From positions 1 to 8,284 of the forward strand of contig JAMQPJ010000077.1 in assembly GCA_023717585.1 (NCBI GenBank): a stretch of DNA of 8,284 bases, given 5' to 3'. The position numbers and the translations under genes are program-made. The notes below the pieces were generated by a model. That model was not told the DNA's origin, did not search any database, and saw only the letters and a program-made list of their open reading frames with translations. This document shows, one piece after another, positions 6,626-8,284 of this stretch; position 1 is the stretch's first letter; each line of letters opens with the position of its first letter. This stretch comes from Thermoanaerobaculia bacterium (lineage in GTDB: Bacteria > Acidobacteriota > Thermoanaerobaculia > UBA5066).

Positions 6626-7524
6626 AGGGCGTCAAGCGCGGCGTCGTCCCGGGCCTCCTCGTCCTCTACGTCGTCTGGGGCTCCACGTACCTCGCGATCC
6701 GATACGGGCTCGAGTCGATCCCGCCGTTCGCGATGTCGGGGATCCGCTACGCCGCCGCCGGCGCGATCCTCCTCGCGGTTGCGAAGGCGAGGGGCGCCTC
6801 CCGCATCGCGGCGCGCGACCTCGTGCCGGCCTTCACCTGCGGCGCCCTTCTGCTCCTCTGCGGGAACGGCGGGGTGGTCTGGGCCGAGCAGCGCGTCTCG
6901 TCGGGCCTCGCCGCCCTCCTCATCGCGATCGAGCCGCTCTTCATCGTCCTTCTGCAGGCGATGCCTCCCGAGCGCCACGCGCCCGGCGGCCGCGCTCTCG
7001 CCGGAGTCGCCCTCGGCCTCTCGGGCGTCGCGCTGCTTCTCGGCCCCGCCGGGCTCGGCGGCGAACGCATCGACCTCCTCGGAGCCGCCGTGGTGCTCTT
7101 CGCAGCATTCGCGTGGGCACTGGGGTCCCTTCTCTCGCGCCGCTTCGCACCGCCCGAGTCGCCGCTTCAGGCGACCGCGCTGCAGATGATCGCCGGCGGG
7201 GCTCTCCTTCTCGCGCTGTCCCTTTCGACGGGCGAGTGGGCCCGCTTCTGGCCCGCGCACGTTTCGGCACGCTCCTGGGCGGCGCTCCTCTACCTTCTCT
7301 TCTTCGGCTCCCTCCTCGGCTATACGGTCTACATGTGGCTCCTCAGGGCGGCGTCCCCGGCCCTCGTCTCGACTTACGCATTCGTGAATCCGGCGGTGGC
7401 CATGTTTCTCGGCTGGGCTCTGGCCGGCGAGCCGGTCAGCGCTCGAACGCTTCTGGCCGCGGCCGTGATCGTGTGGGCCGTGATCCTCATTACGCTCGGG
7501 GAGACGCAACGGAGATCCACATGA
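6622..7524 (+). CDS. EamA-family (DMT superfamily) transporter
   Basis: 300 residues from GTG 6622, whose GTGA overlaps the TGA of the upstream gene, a common arrangement for translational coupling. GGAGG at 6604-6608 is a possible, slightly distant ribosome site. A GTG at 6601 would add seven residues. The protein is almost wholly hydrophobic, with about ten transmembrane helices in two EamA repeats (~10-140 and ~150-290). Family-typical stretches include VVWGSTYLAIRYGLE, a WAEQRVSSGLAALL block and GYTVYMWLLRAASPALVSTY, close to the YedA-like branch. Members export amino acids or other small metabolites, but the substrate cannot be read from sequence. Its coupling to a murein endopeptidase makes an amino acid or peptide-derived product a reasonable guess only. 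Confidence 0.9.
   Translation: MKGVKRGVVPGLLVLYVVWGSTYLAIRYGLESIPPFAMSGIRYAAAGAILLAVAKARGASRIAARDLVPAFTCGALLLLCGNGGVVWAEQRVSSGLAALLIAIEPLFIVLLQAMPPERHAPGGRALAGVALGLSGVALLLGPAGLGGERIDLLGAAVVLFAAFAWALGSLLSRRFAPPESPLQATALQMIAGGALLLALSLSTGEWARFWPAHVSARSWAALLYLLFFGSLLGYTVYMWLLRAASPALVSTYAFVNPAVAMFLGWALAGEPVSARTLLAAAVIVWAVILITLGETQRRST
7511..7515 (+). promoter_or_regulatory. Alternative ribosome binding site for a start at 7521
   Basis: GGAGA lies 5 nt before ATG 7521, which forms an ATGA overlap with the stop of the transporter gene. Using it would lengthen the downstream secreted protein by 14 residues ahead of its signal peptide. Confidence 0.35.
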
Positions 7525-7552
7525 GGCAGAATCTTCGTATCAACCGAAAGAT

Positions 7553-7558
7553 GGAGGA
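7553..7558 (+). promoter_or_regulatory. Ribosome binding site deciding the start at 7563
   Basis: GGAGGA, four bases before ATG 7563, is the strongest Shine-Dalgarno match noted near the gene starts. It places the start directly before a compact signal peptide (MKRVGILILVACAVLAAGG). Confidence 0.6.
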
Positions 7559-7562
7559 ATCG

Positions 7563-8036
7563 ATGAAACGAGTTGGAATCCTCATTCTGGTCGCATGCGC
7601 GGTCCTCGCGGCCGGAGGCGCCTCGGCCGCGGACACGGGGGCCAAGGCCGTCGACGCCGCGTTCGTCAAGGCGTTTCTCGCGGGCGATGCGGCCGCCGCC
7701 GCCGCGTGCTACGCGGACAACGCAGTCCTCGTCCTGCCCGGCTCGCCGGCCATCAAAGGCGGCAAGGCCATCGCCGAGGCGATCGCGCAGTTCCTTTCGG
7801 ACGTGAAGGTCACGGAGTTCGTCCTGATGGACACGCACTACCGGACGGCCGGCCGCCTCTCGGCGGGCTGGGGCCATTTCAAGATGACCACGGTCCCGAA
7901 GGCCGGAGGCGCCGCGCACACGGATACCGGGACCTTCTGCGACGTTGCCTCCGAGAAGGACGGCGTCTGGAAGTACGTCTCCGACCACGCGTCGACCGAC
8001 CCCCCGCCCCCCGCGGCCGCCCCAGCGAAAAAATAG
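7563..8036 (+). CDS. Small secreted SnoaL/DUF4440-like (NTF2-fold) protein
   Basis: 157 residues from ATG 7563; ATG 7521 would give 171. Residues 1-22 are a classic Sec signal (MKR, then a hydrophobic core, ending ASA), with cleavage before A23-D24. The mature part reads like an NTF2-fold protein of the SnoaL/DUF4440 kind: a helix with VDAAFVKAFLAGDAAAAAACYADNAVLVLPG, then KGGKAIAEAIAQFL, followed by strands containing GWGHFKMT and DTGTFCDVASEKDGVWKYVSDH. Such proteins may be isomerases, binding proteins or of no known activity; no catalytic set is obvious here. The C-terminus is a disordered Pro/Ala tail (DPPPPAAAPAKK). It lies 38 bp after the transporter, probably the last gene of a three-gene operon with the NlpC/P60 fusion. 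Function unknown. Confidence 0.82.
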   Translation: MKRVGILILVACAVLAAGGASAADTGAKAVDAAFVKAFLAGDAAAAAACYADNAVLVLPGSPAIKGGKAIAEAIAQFLSDVKVTEFVLMDTHYRTAGRLSAGWGHFKMTTVPKAGGAAHTDTGTFCDVASEKDGVWKYVSDHASTDPPPPAAAPAKK

Positions 8037-8054
8037 CGAACTTCTTCTTGCGCT
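8028..8054 (-). terminator. Weak candidate intrinsic terminator for the chrA-like gene
   Basis: On the minus strand AGCG (8054-8051), one bulged C, then AA pair with TT and CGCT (ending at 8035) around a seven-base GAAGAAG loop, followed by A and six T (8033-8028). The stem is short and bulged, so termination may be modest. The T-run lies within the last codons of the convergent gene. Confidence 0.35.
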
Positions 8055-8070
8055 GGCCGGCGGGCTCGTC

Positions 8071-8284
8071 TCAGCCGGGATAGGCGAAAAGCCCCACGAT
8101 CCCCGCGGCGGCCACGACGAGCGGCTCGGGAGCTTTGAGCTTCCAGATGGCGACGAGAGCGGCGAGGGCGATCGCCGCCGTGGGGAGGTCGCGCACGGCG
8201 CCGCGGGCGATGACGACCGCGGCGCCGGCGATGGCCCCGGTCGCCGACGCTGTCACGCCGAGGACGAAGGCCCGGAGACGCGCG
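8071..8284 (-). CDS. chrA: ChrA-type chromate transporter, C-terminal fragment
   Basis: About 70 residues before the stop at 8071-8073, with the 5' part beyond the right edge. The fragment begins RLRAFVLGVTASATGAIAG, which matches the conserved stretch at the start of the last part of CHR-family proteins, and continues through two hydrophobic segments (around AAIALAALVAIWKL and LVVAAAGIVGLFAY) to the end. CHR proteins export chromate by antiport or proton-coupled transport; many family members have not been tested on chromate. The GTG at 8256 is internal, since homology extends upstream without a stop to the window edge. Convergent with the NTF2-like gene, 34 bp apart. Family call is good for so short a piece; substrate not determinable. 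Confidence 0.72.
   Translation of the reverse strand, partial: ARLRAFVLGVTASATGAIAGAAVVIARGAVRDLPTAAIALAALVAIWKLKAPEPLVVAAAGIVGLFAYPG

Overview
High-GC bacterial DNA, densely packed with genes. I see no RNA genes, CRISPR, insertion sequences or other signs of a mobile element. The exported proteins (a lipobox, a Tat leader and Sec-type leaders) together with several peptidoglycan enzymes suggest a free-living diderm. The codon bias and long spurious antisense ORFs fit a GC-rich lineage such as Acidobacteriota or a deltaproteobacterium-like group, but the taxonomy is a guess.

Layout: (1) a left-edge partial gene on the minus strand for a COG4299/NagX-like (DUF5009, HGSNAT-type) multi-pass membrane protein; (2) divergently, a lipoprotein fusing a class A beta-lactamase-like SxxK domain to an AmpD-type amidase; (3) a PAS-GGDEF diguanylate cyclase with a candidate promoter that overlaps the previous stop codon; (4) convergent to it, a Tat-exported dipeptide (L-Ala-D/L-Glu type) epimerase; (5) divergent from that, with only 28 bp between the starts, a YkfC-like SH3b-NlpC/P60 endopeptidase fused to a second beta-lactamase-like domain; (6) a GTGA-overlapping EamA/DMT transporter; (7) a small secreted SnoaL/NTF2-like protein; (8) convergent at the right edge, the C-terminus of a ChrA-type chromate transporter.

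The coherent theme is extracytoplasmic murein breakdown. An amidase would release stem peptides, an NlpC/P60 enzyme would cut gamma-D-Glu-mDAP to give L-Ala-D-Glu, and an epimerase would convert that to L-Ala-L-Glu. This recalls the ykfB/ykfC part of the Bacillus ykf operon, but here the epimerase carries a Tat leader and both hydrolases carry fused beta-lactamase-like domains, in opposite domain order. The NagX-like protein and the EamA transporter could handle sugar or amino-acid products, which is inference from proximity. The cyclase, the NTF2-like protein and ChrA have no evident link to this theme.
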